A stretch of 64,000 nucleotides of DNA from Streptomyces galbus. Lineage in GTDB: Bacteria > Actinomycetota > Actinomycetes > Streptomycetales > Streptomycetaceae. The position numbers and the translations under genes were made by a program. The stretch is taken from NCBI RefSeq assembly GCF_005280195.1, contig NZ_SZPR01000015.1, forward strand, positions 1 through 64,000, given 5' to 3'. A model generated the notes under the pieces. It was given only the letters and a program-made list of their open reading frames with translations, did no database searches and had not been told where the DNA came from. Positions 1 to 8,299 of this stretch are shown here, piece by piece (the stretch's first letter is position 1; each line of letters begins with the position of its first letter).

Positions 1-1493
1 CACACGTTGTAGAGGAAGGGGAACATCGACAGGCCGAGGACGAACGAGCTGATCGTCGAGATCGTGTTCAGGGCGGTGAAGCCGTCGGCCGCCAGGTAGT
101 CGGCGTACCGCCGCGGCATGCCCTCGGCGCCCAGCCAGTGCTGGACCAGGAAGGTGCCGTGGAAGCCGACGAACAGCGTCCAGAAGGTGATCTTGCCGAG
201 GCGCTCGTCGAGCATCTTGCCGGTGAACTTCGGCCACCAGAAGTGGAACCCCGCGAACATCGCGAAGACGACGGTGCCGAAGACGACGTAGTGGAAGTGC
301 GCCACCACGAAATAGCTGTCGGTGACATGGAAGTCCATCGGCGGGGACGCCAGGATGATGCCGGTCAGCCCGCCGAAGAGGAAGGTCACGAGGAAGCCGG
401 CCGCCCAGAGCATCGGCGTCTCGAAGGACAGCGAGCCCTTCCACATCGTGCCGATCCAGTTGAAGAATTTCACCCCGGTGGGCACGGCGATGAGGAACGT
501 CATGAAGGAGAAGAACGGCAGCAGCACCGCCTGGGTGGGGAACATGTGGTGCGCCCACACGGTGACGGACAGCCCGGCGATCGCGATGGTGGCGGCGACC
601 AGGCCCATGTAGCCGAAGATCGGCTTGCGGGAGAACACCGGGAGGATCTCGGTGATGATGCCGAAGAAGGGCAGGGCGATGATGTACACCTCCGGATGCC
701 CGAAGAACCAGAAGAGGTGCTGCCAGAGAATGGGCCCGCCGTTCGCCGCGTCGTAGATGTGCGCCCCGAACTTGCGGTCCGCCATCAGGGCGAACAGCGC
801 GGCCGCCAGGACCGGGAAGGCCAGCAGGACCAGGACACCGGTCAGCAGCACGTTCCAGGTGAAGATCGGCATGCGGAACATCGTCATGCCGGGGGCGCGC
901 ATGCAGATGATCGTGGTGATGAAGTTGACCGCGCCGAGGATCGTCCCGAAGCCCGAGAAGGCCAGGCCCATCACCCACAGGTCGCCCCCGACCCCCACCG
1001 TGCGGGTGGCGTCCGACAGGGGCGTGTAGGCGAACCAGCCGAAGTCGGCCGCGCCGTTCGGGGTGAGGAAGCCGCCGACCGCGATGAGCGAGCCGAACAG
1101 GTACAGCCAGTAGGCGAACATGTTCAGCCGCGGGAACGCCACGTCGGGCGCGCCGATCTGCAGCGGCATGATCCAGTTGGTGAAGCCGGCGAACAGCGGT
1201 GTCGCGAACATCAGCAGCATGATCGTGCCGTGCATCGTGAACGCCTGGTTGTACTGCTCGTTGGAGATGAGCTGGATGCCCGGGCGCGCCAGTTCGGCGC
1301 GCATGACCAGCGCCAGCACGCCACCCAGCAGGAAGAACCCGAACGACGTGGTGAGGTACAGCGTGCCGATGGTCTTGTGGTCGGTGGTGGTCAGCCACTT
1401 CACCACCACGCTGCCGGGCTTGCGGGCCTTGACCGGCAGCTCGCTCTCGTAGGTGGCGGGGGCCGGCCCGTGCGGGTCGTTGAGAATGCTCAC
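1..1493 (-). CDS. ctaD: Cytochrome c oxidase subunit I, C-terminus cut by window edge
   Basis: Reads as the first 497 residues of the catalytic subunit of an aa3-type haem-copper oxidase, the membrane enzyme that reduces O2 to water at the end of the respiratory chain. The metal ligands are all visible: His88 (FTMHGT) and His401 for haem a, His399 for haem a3, and His266 (GHPEVY, with Tyr270 placed for the His-Tyr crosslink) and His315-His316 (AHHMF) for CuB. Many hydrophobic helices separate these motifs. The start is taken as GTG at 1493, giving VSILNDPHG; no strong Shine-Dalgarno is seen. In the main Streptomyces respiratory cluster ctaC lies directly upstream, whereas here an unrelated MBL-fold gene diverges. 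This may therefore be a secondary, unlinked ctaD copy (inference). The missing C-terminus is due only to the window edge. Confidence 0.96.
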   Translation of the reverse strand, partial: MSILNDPHGPAPATYESELPVKARKPGSVVVKWLTTTDHKTIGTLYLTTSFGFFLLGGVLALVMRAELARPGIQLISNEQYNQAFTMHGTIMLLMFATPLFAGFTNWIMPLQIGAPDVAFPRLNMFAYWLYLFGSLIAVGGFLTPNGAADFGWFAYTPLSDATRTVGVGGDLWVMGLAFSGFGTILGAVNFITTIICMRAPGMTMFRMPIFTWNVLLTGVLVLLAFPVLAAALFALMADRKFGAHIYDAANGGPILWQHLFWFFGHPEVYIIALPFFGIITEILPVFSRKPIFGYMGLVAATIAIAGLSVTVWAHHMFPTQAVLLPFFSFMTFLIAVPTGVKFFNWIGTMWKGSLSFETPMLWAAGFLVTFLFGGLTGIILASPPMDFHVTDSYFVVAHFHYVVFGTVVFAMFAGFHFWWPKFTGKMLDERLGKITFWTLFVGFHGTFLVQHWLGAEGMPRRYADYLAADGFTALNTISTISSFVLGLSMFPFLYNV

Positions 1494-1780
1494 AGGTCGT
1501 GTGTCTTTCGGTGCTCGCGGTATGCCGGTGCCATGGCGTCGGTCACTGGCCATCTTCGCGATGTGCAACGACGGCCGACTCCCGCAGCGTTCGACACGCG
1601 GCCGATCGGCTGAGCCGCTCACCCGAGTGGAGTACCGGGCGGCCCCGGCGCGCCGTAGGACCGTCCCCGGCAGGACTGACCCGCCCCGCTCCGGGTACCC
1701 CCGGCCGCACCAGGGGCGCCCGCTCCCGCGCACCGCGGCCCGCGCCCCGCGACCCTGCGACAGGCGAAGGGCGGGTGACC

Positions 1781-2635
1781 ATGTCAGCAACCCCGGTCGG
1801 CCCCACGGACCACGCGCTCGACCTCCACTTCATCGGCAACGCGACCGTCCTGCTGCGCTACGGTCCGTTGACCCTGCTCACCGACCCGAACTTCCTGCAC
1901 CGCGGCCAGTACGCCCACCTCGGTTACGGCCTGGTGAGCCGGCGCCTGACCGAACCGGCCCTCGCGCCGCAGGACCTGCCCCACCTCGACGGGATCGTGC
2001 TGTCCCACCTGCACGGCGACCACTGGGACCGGCAGGCGCGCCGCCACCTCGACCGCACGACCCCGATCGTGACGACACCGCACGCCGCGCGCCGCCTCAA
2101 GGTGTTCCAGGGCTTCGCGCGCACGGCCGGCCTGCGGACCTGGCGGGGTCTGACCCTGGAGCGCGGCGGTGTCCAGGCCCGCGTCACGGCCCTGCCCGGT
2201 CGGCACGCCGGGCACCGGGTCCTGCGCGGGCTGCTGCCGCCGGTGATGGGCAGCATGCTGGAGTTCGGCCCGGTGGGCCGGCCGCCGCGGCTGCGGCTGT
2301 ACGTGTCGGGCGACACGCTGGTGTACGACGGCCTCGACGAGATAGCCCGGCGCTTCCCGGCGGCCGACCTGGCCGTGCTGCACCTGGGCGGCACCACGCT
2401 GCCGGGCGGGTTCGTCGTCACCATGGACGGGGCGCAGGGCGCCGAGCTGTCCCGCCGGCTGGCCCCCCGGGCCGTGCTGCCCGTGCACTACCACGACTAC
2501 ACGGTGATGCGGTCGCCGCTGTCGGACTTCCTGGCCGAGGCGGAGCGGCTGGGCCTCGGCGACCGGATCGTGCACTGCCCCCACGGCGGCCGGGCGCGCC
2601 TGACCGTGGCCGACGGAGCGGTCGCCGTGGCGTGA
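1781..2635 (+). CDS. MBL-fold metal-dependent hydrolase
   Basis: A 284-residue cytosolic protein of the metallo-beta-lactamase superfamily, UlaG/YtnP-like. The diagnostic metal motif is SHLHGDHWD near residue 70 (HxHxDH). It is followed by an Asp in VSGDT and a late His in LPVHYHD, which would complete a two-zinc site. The ATG at 1781 is preceded by GAAGGG and agrees with the conserved N-terminus (LHFIGNATVLL); the frame is open further upstream but lacks family sequence there. The substrate cannot be deduced; relatives include lactonases, nucleases and sugar-phosphate lactonases. It diverges from ctaD with about 290 bp between them and is followed by a tiny basic protein gene. Confidence 0.9.
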   Translation: MSATPVGPTDHALDLHFIGNATVLLRYGPLTLLTDPNFLHRGQYAHLGYGLVSRRLTEPALAPQDLPHLDGIVLSHLHGDHWDRQARRHLDRTTPIVTTPHAARRLKVFQGFARTAGLRTWRGLTLERGGVQARVTALPGRHAGHRVLRGLLPPVMGSMLEFGPVGRPPRLRLYVSGDTLVYDGLDEIARRFPAADLAVLHLGGTTLPGGFVVTMDGAQGAELSRRLAPRAVLPVHYHDYTVMRSPLSDFLAEAERLGLGDRIVHCPHGGRARLTVADGAVAVA

Positions 2636-2750
2636 GAGAGCGGCGGCAGCGGCCCGGCCGCTCGGCAGGGCTGGACCGGCCGTCCCCGGGTACCCGCACC
2701 CCGAGGAGCCCGGTGCGAAGCCGGGCGTCCCAGAGGGGAAGGAGTGACGC

Positions 2751-2897
2751 GTGTCCGCAGTGCTCGAGAGGATCAAGCGCTTCGCGAAGAGCCCGCAGGG
2801 GCGCCGCACGATCGACCAGGTACGCCGTACCGCCGCCGACCCGCGCCGTCGCGCCCAGGCCCAGCAGCTCCTGGGCAAGCTGCGCACCCGCCGCTGA
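2751..2897 (+). CDS. Small basic protein, 48 aa
   Basis: A short open frame starting GTG at 2751 after a strong AAGGAG site. The product is rich in Arg, Lys and Gln, has no cysteine and no membrane segment, and is predicted to be mostly helical (VSAVLERIKRFAKSP at the N-terminus). A perfect hairpin begins seven bases after the stop, which supports a real transcription unit. Function unknown. The basic character would allow nucleic-acid binding, but that is inference only. Confidence 0.7.
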   Translation: MSAVLERIKRFAKSPQGRRTIDQVRRTAADPRRRAQAQQLLGKLRTRR

Positions 2898-2903
2898 TGT
2901 GAA

Positions 2904-2943
2904 CGGGGTGCCACCGCCGGTCCGACCGTGCGGTGGCACCCCG
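2904..2943. terminator. Strong hairpin terminator
   Basis: A perfect 14-bp inverted repeat (2904-2917 with 2930-2943, arm cggggtgccaccgc) with a 12-base loop. It lies between the stop of the 48-aa gene and the end of the oppositely oriented acidic-protein gene, so it can serve both strands. No long T tract follows, which is common for Streptomyces terminators. Confidence 0.85.
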
Positions 2944-2975
2944 TTCCGCGTCCGCGGCCGTCACGTCCTAGACGG

Positions 2976-3140
2976 TCAGACGCCCTCGGCCTCGGTGCCG
3001 TCCGTCTCCGTCCCTCCGGCCTCGGCGGAGTCCGCCCCGGCCTCCTGGCCGCGCCGGGCTTCCTCCTCCTCCGGGTGGACGTCCTTCTCGCCCGTCTCCT
3101 TCTCCAGCGGAGATGACAGGTCGTCCTGCGAGCTGGTCAT
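2976..3140 (-). CDS. Small acidic protein, 54 aa
   Basis: Starts at ATG 3140 behind AAGGGAG, so this start is preferred over a longer reading that would add 52 Arg-rich residues. The product is strongly acidic and low in complexity: runs of Glu, Asp, Gly and Thr, no cysteine, no membrane segment; the N-terminus is MTSSQDDLSSPLEKE. It is probably intrinsically disordered. It converges on the 48-aa basic gene across a shared terminator, so two oppositely charged small proteins sit back to back. No function can be assigned. Confidence 0.65.
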   Translation of the reverse strand: MTSSQDDLSSPLEKETGEKDVHPEEEEARRGQEAGADSAEAGGTETDGTEAEGV

Positions 3141-3294
3141 GTCGGCTCCCTTCGGTCGTGGCCGTCCGAGTGCCCCTCCGCAGGCGGCCGATTCGTCACG
3201 GCCCCCGTTCAGCGGGGCCGACCGTGGCCGTGCTCTTCCGTACCGTCCGTGACGACGGCGAGACGCCGCGTGGCCGCGGTGGTTCACTGGCGCC

Positions 3295-3966
3295 ATGCCT
3301 TTCGACCACTACGGCGTGCTGTCGGGGACCCTGCACGGACACCGTCGCGACGAGCCGGACGACCAGGGCCGCTGGTTCCACGTCAAGCTGGAGGTGGACG
3401 CGCCCGACGGCCGCTACCACTGCGCCGTCGACGTCGACAGCCACCAGTCCAACGTGGGCGTGCGCTTCAAGACGTTCACCCTGGAGGCAGCCGCCCTCGA
3501 ACCGGCCGTGTCCCTGCCCCCGGGCTACCACGAACTGGACCGCGGGCCCGACTCGGGCGCCCTTGACTACCTGCGCCACCCGGCGCTGGTGGACCGCTCC
3601 GGCGTCCTGTTCGAGCGGCGCCCGCCGTCCTGGCTGTCGGACCTGCTCGACCTGTTCGGCTCCCGGCCGTGGCACGCGGGCAGCAACCTCGACGCGGCGA
3701 CCGCGCTGGAGGGCATCCTCGTCCTCGGTCAGCGCGTCCTGGTCTTCGGTGAGCCGTTCGACAACCGCCCCCGCGGCGACGTCGGCATGCACAACGTCCA
3801 CCAGAACCAGGGGGACCCCGCGGACTCCCAGTGGTGGCCCGAGAACGGCGTCTGGCAGGATGGCGCGACCGTCACCCACCGTCCCGACGGCCGCTACGAC
3901 GTCTTTCTGACCAGGTTCTCCAGCCAGGCCGGCCACACGGACGGCGCGGGACACCCGCTCGCCTGA
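3295..3966 (+). CDS. DUF2278 (YukJ-like) protein
   Basis: A 223-residue soluble protein matching the DUF2278/YukJ pattern: an N-terminal YGVLSGTLHG segment, a beta-rich region with WFHVKLEVDAP and YHCAVDV, and a C-terminal half holding GDVGMHNVHQNQGDP. No signal peptide or membrane helix. The biochemical role of the family is unknown. The ATG at 3295 fits the family N-terminus, though upstream sequence has only a weak ribosome site. It stands alone between the acidic-protein gene on the other strand and the downstream phosphatase gene, which has its own ribosome site after a 183-bp gap. Confidence 0.82.
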   Translation: MPFDHYGVLSGTLHGHRRDEPDDQGRWFHVKLEVDAPDGRYHCAVDVDSHQSNVGVRFKTFTLEAAALEPAVSLPPGYHELDRGPDSGALDYLRHPALVDRSGVLFERRPPSWLSDLLDLFGSRPWHAGSNLDAATALEGILVLGQRVLVFGEPFDNRPRGDVGMHNVHQNQGDPADSQWWPENGVWQDGATVTHRPDGRYDVFLTRFSSQAGHTDGAGHPLA

Positions 3967-3967
3967 C

Positions 3968-4042
3968 CGGGTTCCCCGCGCGGTGGCCGTCACCAGGGTC
4001 ACCGTGGCCCCACGCGTTGCGCGGGCGCTTTCGGGGAACCCG
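3968..4042. terminator. Long-loop inverted repeat after DUF2278 gene
   Basis: The 11-bp arm cgggttccccg (3968-3978) is matched perfectly by its complement at 4032-4042, with 53 bases between. It begins two bases after the DUF2278 stop and could end that transcript or act as a regulatory structure before the phosphatase gene. The long loop makes a simple intrinsic terminator uncertain. Confidence 0.45.
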
Positions 4043-4149
4043 TCAGCGTTCGATCGCGCGCAGCGACCGGACGACGAGCGAAGAACGGCACGGCGATCCT
4101 CCCGGCAGCGGGCCGGACGCGCCGGCCGGAGACAGGAGGAGGCCGAGCC

Positions 4150-5862
4150 ATGTCAGGCCCGGAGGGAACCGAGACCGCCCCGCCGTCTGGCGGCTCCGTG
4201 CAGCCCGCCGACCTCACCCGAGCCCTGGACGCGATCCGGTCGGGTGCCTACGTGGTCGACGAGCTGGGCTGCATCCTGGCGGTCAACGCGGCCGCGGAGG
4301 AGTTCCTCGGCCGGTCCGCGGCGGACCTGCTCGGCCACGACGCCCACGACCTGCTCCACTGCGACGCCCACGGCCACCCGCTGCCGCGCAGCCAGTGCGC
4401 GATGCGCCAGGCGTTCCACGCCGGCCGGGCGGCCCAGGCCCGGCACTCCTACTTCCTGGGCGGCGACGGCACCGTGCTGACGGTGTCCTGGATGATCACG
4501 CCGTACGACGCCGGAGGCGACGGGTCGACCACGCTCGTCCTCTTCCACTCCGCCGACGCGTCGGCCGGCGACACCGGACCGGAGGGGCCGCGGACCATAG
4601 CGCTGTCGGAACTGGAGCGGCTGGCGCTGCTGGCCGAGACCACCGGCCGGCTGACCTCCACCCTCGACGTGGACGAGGCCCTGCGCAGACTCGTCGAGCT
4701 GGTCGTTCCCCGGCTGGCGGACTGGGTCGTCGTCGACCTGATCACCGAGCGCGACGAGGTGTGGCGGCACACCGTGGTCCACGCCGAGGGCGACACCCTG
4801 GTCGAGCTGGAAGAGCTGAAGGGCCCCATGCCGCCGGTGCCCGCGGAGTCCCCGATGCCGCTGTCCCGTGCGCTGCGCGGGGCGGCCTCCACCCTGGCCG
4901 CGCCCGGGACCTACCAAGGGGAACCCGACTCCGGCATCGCCGTCGAGCAGCGCCGCCTGTTCGACCACACGGGCATGCACTCCGCGGCGATCGCCCCGAT
5001 CCGCAGCACCCGCGAAGTGCTGGGCGCCCTCACCCTGGGCCGGTCCGAGAACCCGGTGGAGTTCACCAGCGACGACCTGCCGCTGCTGGAGGACATCGCC
5101 CGGCGTGCCGGTCTCGCCCTGGACAACGCGCGCCTCTACCAGCGCCAGCGCAAGGTCGCCGAGACCATGCAGAACCACCTGCTGCCCCAGATGCCGGGCG
5201 TCCCGGACCTGCAGATGACGGTCCGCTACCTGCCCGCACCCGACGCCTCACAGGTCGGCGGCGACTGGTACGACGCCTTCCCGCTGGCCGACGGGTCCAC
5301 CGCCCTGGCCATCGGCGACGTCGTCGGCCACGACCTGGAGGCCGCGGCCGGCATGGCGCAGGTACGCAACATGCTCCGCGCGTACGCCTGGTCGCAGCAG
5401 GAGCCGCCGAGCCGCATCGTGGAGCGCCTGGACGCGGCGGTCCAGCACATCACCGACGTCTCGATGGTCACCCTGATCTACGGCCGTCTCCAGCAGGCGG
5501 ACGACGGCACCTGGCGGCTGTCCTGGACGAACGCCGGCCACCCGCCGCCCCTGCTGGTCAGCCGCGACGGCGTGACCACGTACCTGACCGACGGCCACGG
5601 CATCCTGCTGGGCACCGGCGTGGGCAGGGGCCGCCCCGACGCCTCGGTGGCCCTCCCGCCCGGCTCGACCCTCATCCTCTACACCGACGGCCTCATCGAG
5701 GCGACGGGCCGCACCCTGGACACCGGCATGCAACTGCTCCGCAAGCACGCCGCGGCCCTGATCCACCGTCCCCTGCCGGCCTTCACCGACCACCTGCTGC
5801 GCCGGGTGCGCGCCCCCCACAACGACGACGACGTGGCCCTCCTAGCGCTACGCACCCCCTGA
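4150..5862 (+). CDS. PAS-GAF-PP2C (SpoIIE-type) serine phosphatase
   Basis: A 570-residue soluble signalling protein. Residues about 20-130 form a PAS domain (GAYVVDELGCILAVNAAAEEF), about 155-330 a GAF domain, and about 345-565 an SpoIIE-type PP2C domain with VGGDWYDAF, IGDVVGHD, TNAGHPPP and LYTDGLIE, which carry the metal-binding aspartates. Such proteins dephosphorylate anti-anti-sigma factors (STAS proteins) and so tune alternative sigma factors in response to signals sensed by the PAS and GAF modules. The ATG at 4150 follows AGGAGGAGG. No partner anti-sigma or STAS gene lies next to it, so its target is encoded elsewhere; Streptomyces has dozens of such phosphatases. Confidence 0.93.
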   Translation: MSGPEGTETAPPSGGSVQPADLTRALDAIRSGAYVVDELGCILAVNAAAEEFLGRSAADLLGHDAHDLLHCDAHGHPLPRSQCAMRQAFHAGRAAQARHSYFLGGDGTVLTVSWMITPYDAGGDGSTTLVLFHSADASAGDTGPEGPRTIALSELERLALLAETTGRLTSTLDVDEALRRLVELVVPRLADWVVVDLITERDEVWRHTVVHAEGDTLVELEELKGPMPPVPAESPMPLSRALRGAASTLAAPGTYQGEPDSGIAVEQRRLFDHTGMHSAAIAPIRSTREVLGALTLGRSENPVEFTSDDLPLLEDIARRAGLALDNARLYQRQRKVAETMQNHLLPQMPGVPDLQMTVRYLPAPDASQVGGDWYDAFPLADGSTALAIGDVVGHDLEAAAGMAQVRNMLRAYAWSQQEPPSRIVERLDAAVQHITDVSMVTLIYGRLQQADDGTWRLSWTNAGHPPPLLVSRDGVTTYLTDGHGILLGTGVGRGRPDASVALPPGSTLILYTDGLIEATGRTLDTGMQLLRKHAAALIHRPLPAFTDHLLRRVRAPHNDDDVALLALRTP

Positions 5863-5898
5863 GCGGGCCGGAGAACCTGATCGCAGTGCGTCCCCGGC

Positions 5899-6189
5899 TC
5901 ACGCCCCGAAGGAGGCGGGCACAGGGATGCCGTCACGCAGCACCATGAGGGCCACCTCCCGCTGAGGGTCACGCGGTTCCGCTTCGATGCGCAGGCGGCG
6001 CGGCGCGTCGAGCGTGACCTCCGCGGCATGTCCGGGATGAGCAGCGAGCTGGTCGCCCGCTCCGGGGCGACGGGGGCGACGGCGGCTCGTGTCCTGGCCG
6101 GGCCGCACGCGGGCCGCGTACCGGGCGAGCTCCGCCCACAGGTCCTGCTGCCGCGCTGGGGCCGCCCGTCGGCCGGCGAAGGTCCGCGC
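5899..6189 (-). pseudogene. Coding remnant downstream of an in-frame amber codon
   Basis: After the TAG that ends the 108-aa gene just upstream, the same frame stays open for a further 96 codons and reads like ordinary Streptomyces protein: QQDLWAELARYAARV, then AEVTLDAPRRLRIEAEP and ending VLRDGIPVPASFGA. No start codon with a ribosome site is seen near the TAG; the first GTG is at 6108. Either the two halves were one gene split by a nonsense mutation, or a separate gene begins at GTG 6108. Not recognised as any family. Confidence 0.4.
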
Positions 6190-6516
6190 CTAGACGACCA
6201 AGCGGTGCAACTCCAGGAGCGTCGCGCGCGCCAGGTGCCGGTCGAGCACCGCGACGGCGGCGTCCGGGGACGCCGCACGGGCCGCCGCGAGTTCCGCTTC
6301 CGCCTCCGCCCGCCGCGTCGCCGACCGGGTGAGCCGGAGCAGCAGGCGAGTCGTCGTGGACGCGACCGCGCGGGGGATCCACAGCAGCGCCCAGGAGGCC
6401 AGGTCACTGCGCCGGCCGCGGGCGTTGAAGCGCCGTTCCGCATCCGTGAGGTGGTGAGCCTGCCAGGCCTGGGCGGGTAAATTCCACGGAAGCCGCGCTT
6501 GCGGGCTGGTGCGCAC
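6190..6516 (-). CDS. Hypothetical helical protein, 108 aa, with TTA codon
   Basis: From GTG 6516, a 108-residue frame with a hydrophobic stretch (LASWALLWIPRAVAS) followed by an Arg/Ala/Glu-rich helix likely to form a coiled coil. Codon 13 is the rare leucine codon TTA, which in Streptomyces needs the bldA tRNA and often marks developmental or secondary-metabolism genes. No good ribosome site precedes the GTG, and sensible-looking residues (GALIGTALGSLAVGSGS) continue upstream without a start codon, so the 5' end may be lost. Together with the open frame beyond its TAG, this looks like a decaying gene. Function unknown. The roughly 280 bp upstream, to the amidohydrolase gene, holds nothing else. 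Confidence 0.4.
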   Translation of the reverse strand: MRTSPQARLPWNLPAQAWQAHHLTDAERRFNARGRRSDLASWALLWIPRAVASTTTRLLLRLTRSATRRAEAEAELAAARAASPDAAVAVLDRHLARATLLELHRLVV

Positions 6517-6801
6517 ACTGCCCGAGCCGACGGCCAGCGAGCCCAGCGCGGTGCCGATCAGGGCGCCGTGGCGGACGTGGCGAGGCGAGAGGTGGGCCGG
6601 TGCGTGGGCCAGGGCCGCGACGCGCTGCTGCGGCGGACAGGCCGCCCAGAGCAGGAGACAGTGTCGCCCGGCAGCCGGGCCGGACGGTCCTTCTCCACGC
6701 GGTCCCCCCAGTGGGCAGCGCAGGCGGTACGCGGCCTGCGCACTCGTCGTCCGGTCACGCTACGCCGGGCGTTCCCCCCGTTCCCGGTCCCCGCCGACGC
6801 C

Positions 6802-7731
6802 TCAGACGCCGAACAGCCGCGCCCCGTTGTCGTGGCACACCGCGCGGAGCCAGGTGTCTCCCAGGTCCAGGCGTTCCAGTGCCTCGAGCTGGTGGAGGTA
6901 CGGGTAGGGGATGTTCGGGAAGTCCGTGCCCAGCAGGACGCGGTCGGCGAGGTCCCTGAGCCGGGGCAGGGCGCGGTGGGGGAACGGGGCCATCCGCTCG
7001 GCGAAGTCGGTGAAGGCCATCGTCGTGTCCAGCCGTACCTGCTCGTACCGCTCGGCGAGGCCGAGGAAGTCCTCGTACTCGGGCATCCCCATGTGCGCCA
7101 CGATCAGGCGCAACCGCGGGTGGCGGGCCAGGACGCGGGCGATCGGTCCGGGGCCGGTGTGCTTGCCGGGGGCCGGGCCGGAGCCGCAGTGGATCACCAC
7201 CGGTGTCCCGGCCTCGGCGAGCAGGCCCCAGGCGTCGTCGAGGAGTGCGTCGGCCGGGTCGTACGCGCCCACCTGCACGTGGGCCTTGAACACCCGGGCA
7301 CCCGCCGCGACGGCCTCCCCGACGTACGCCCGGACGTCCGGCTCCGGGAACAGGGTGGCGGTGTGCAGGCAGCCGGGGGTGCGGCGGGCGAAGTCGACGG
7401 CCCAGTCGTTCAGCCAGCGGGCCATGCCGGGCTTGTGCGGGTAGAGCATCGCCGTGAAGGCGCGGACGCCGAAGTCCCGCAGCAGCGCCGCCCGCTGCTC
7501 CTCCTCCGCCCGGTAGGTGATCGGCCACTCGATGCCGCCGGTGAGCGGGCCGAGCGCGTCGAAGTAGGCCCAGACCTTGCGCAGGACGCGGTCGGGCATG
7601 AAGTGCGTGTGCACGTCGACCAGGCCGGGCAGTCCGAGCCGGGTCCAGAAGCGGCGCACCTCGGCGGCTTCGGGGGTGCCGGCGGCGGGAGGGCCGGCCT
7701 GGTCGGCGGGGGCGCCGCGGTGATCGCTCAT
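6802..7731 (-). CDS. Amidohydrolase-family (amidohydrolase_2) metalloenzyme
   Basis: A 309-residue TIM-barrel metal hydrolase. Visible motifs in order: VDVHTHFMP (metal HxH), KAHVQVG, VVIHCGSG, LIVAHMGMPEYE and LLGTDFPN (catalytic Asp). This is the amidohydrolase_2/ACMSD-like branch, whose members hydrolyse or decarboxylate small aromatic or carboxylated compounds; the substrate is not evident. ATG 7731 has GAGGG eight bases upstream and is preferred to the GTG at 7740. It follows the OsmC gene in the same direction, separated by 56 bp containing a hairpin, so co-transcription with attenuation is possible. It ends next to the degraded 108-aa gene. Confidence 0.9.
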   Translation of the reverse strand: MSDHRGAPADQAGPPAAGTPEAAEVRRFWTRLGLPGLVDVHTHFMPDRVLRKVWAYFDALGPLTGGIEWPITYRAEEEQRAALLRDFGVRAFTAMLYPHKPGMARWLNDWAVDFARRTPGCLHTATLFPEPDVRAYVGEAVAAGARVFKAHVQVGAYDPADALLDDAWGLLAEAGTPVVIHCGSGPAPGKHTGPGPIARVLARHPRLRLIVAHMGMPEYEDFLGLAERYEQVRLDTTMAFTDFAERMAPFPHRALPRLRDLADRVLLGTDFPNIPYPYLHQLEALERLDLGDTWLRAVCHDNGARLFGV

Positions 7732-7745
7732 GGCGTCCACCCTCG

Positions 7746-7778
7746 GCCCGGGGGACGGGACCGGTCCAGTCCCCGGGC
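7746..7778. terminator. Hairpin between OsmC and amidohydrolase genes
   Basis: gcccgggg (7746-7753) pairs with ccccgggc (7771-7778), with a further GAC/GTC pairing across a one-base bulge and an inner ggacc/ggtcc pair. On the minus strand it lies after the OsmC stop and just before the amidohydrolase start, so it may partly terminate or attenuate read-through. Confidence 0.55.
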
Positions 7779-7787
7779 GTCAGGGGA

Positions 7788-8228
7788 TCAGGCTTCCTCG
7801 ATCTCCGCGGCGACCGGGGTGCCCGTCTCCACCGTGCGGCTGACCGTGCAGAGCCGGTCGTGGGAGCTCTTCACCGCCCTCGGCAGGATCGCCCGGGCCC
7901 GCTCCGCGCCCTCGCCGTCCGGGAACGCCACGCGGAAGGAGACCCGCAGGTCGGTGAGCCGGTTGCCCTGCTCGTCGGTGATCTTGTGGCCGGTCACCGT
8001 CACGCGGAACGCGTCCGGCTCGGCGTGCCGGCTGGTCGCGGCGTCCACGTCGACCGCCGTGCAGCCCCCGAGGGCGGCGAGCAGCAGCTCGACCGGGGTG
8101 AACTCGGTCTCCGCGTCCGGGCCGGAGGCGGTCCCGAAGGCGATCGTGCCGCCGCGGGCGTTCGTCGCGACGAAGTGGCCGGTGCTGGTGCGCTCGACCG
8201 TGACGGAGCGCAGGGAGGTGTCGGTCAT
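7788..8228 (-). CDS. OsmC/Ohr-family peroxide-detoxifying protein
   Basis: A 146-residue protein of the OsmC fold. The two conserved cysteines that act as peroxidatic and resolving residues are Cys56 (LGGCTAVD) and Cys127 (DRLCTVSR), and FTPVELLLAALGGC is the family signature. Members reduce organic hydroperoxides using thiol donors in the cytosol. The ATG at 8228 gives MTDTSLRSV, but no clear Shine-Dalgarno precedes it. It diverges from the GlxA-type regulator with 71 bp between the starts, an arrangement that fits control by that regulator (inference). Confidence 0.9.
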   Translation of the reverse strand: MTDTSLRSVTVERTSTGHFVATNARGGTIAFGTASGPDAETEFTPVELLLAALGGCTAVDVDAATSRHAEPDAFRVTVTGHKITDEQGNRLTDLRVSFRVAFPDGEGAERARAILPRAVKSSHDRLCTVSRTVETGTPVAAEIEEA

Positions 8229-8299
8229 GCCGAGACAGTAATGCGCAGGGAGGAAGATGTGAGCTGAGACAGCGCGCGGACCACAACCGGGGTGAGCAC

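Noticed and set aside
138..1613. Long plus-strand frame of 491 codons opposite ctaD
   Set aside because: It is the antisense shadow of a strongly recognised membrane protein; its product is rich in Arg, Glu, His and Gln with no domain and no ribosome site.
6499..8241. Plus-strand frame of 580 codons
   Set aside because: It lies opposite the amidohydrolase and OsmC genes, which have clear catalytic motifs; composition is typical of an antisense frame in GC-rich DNA.
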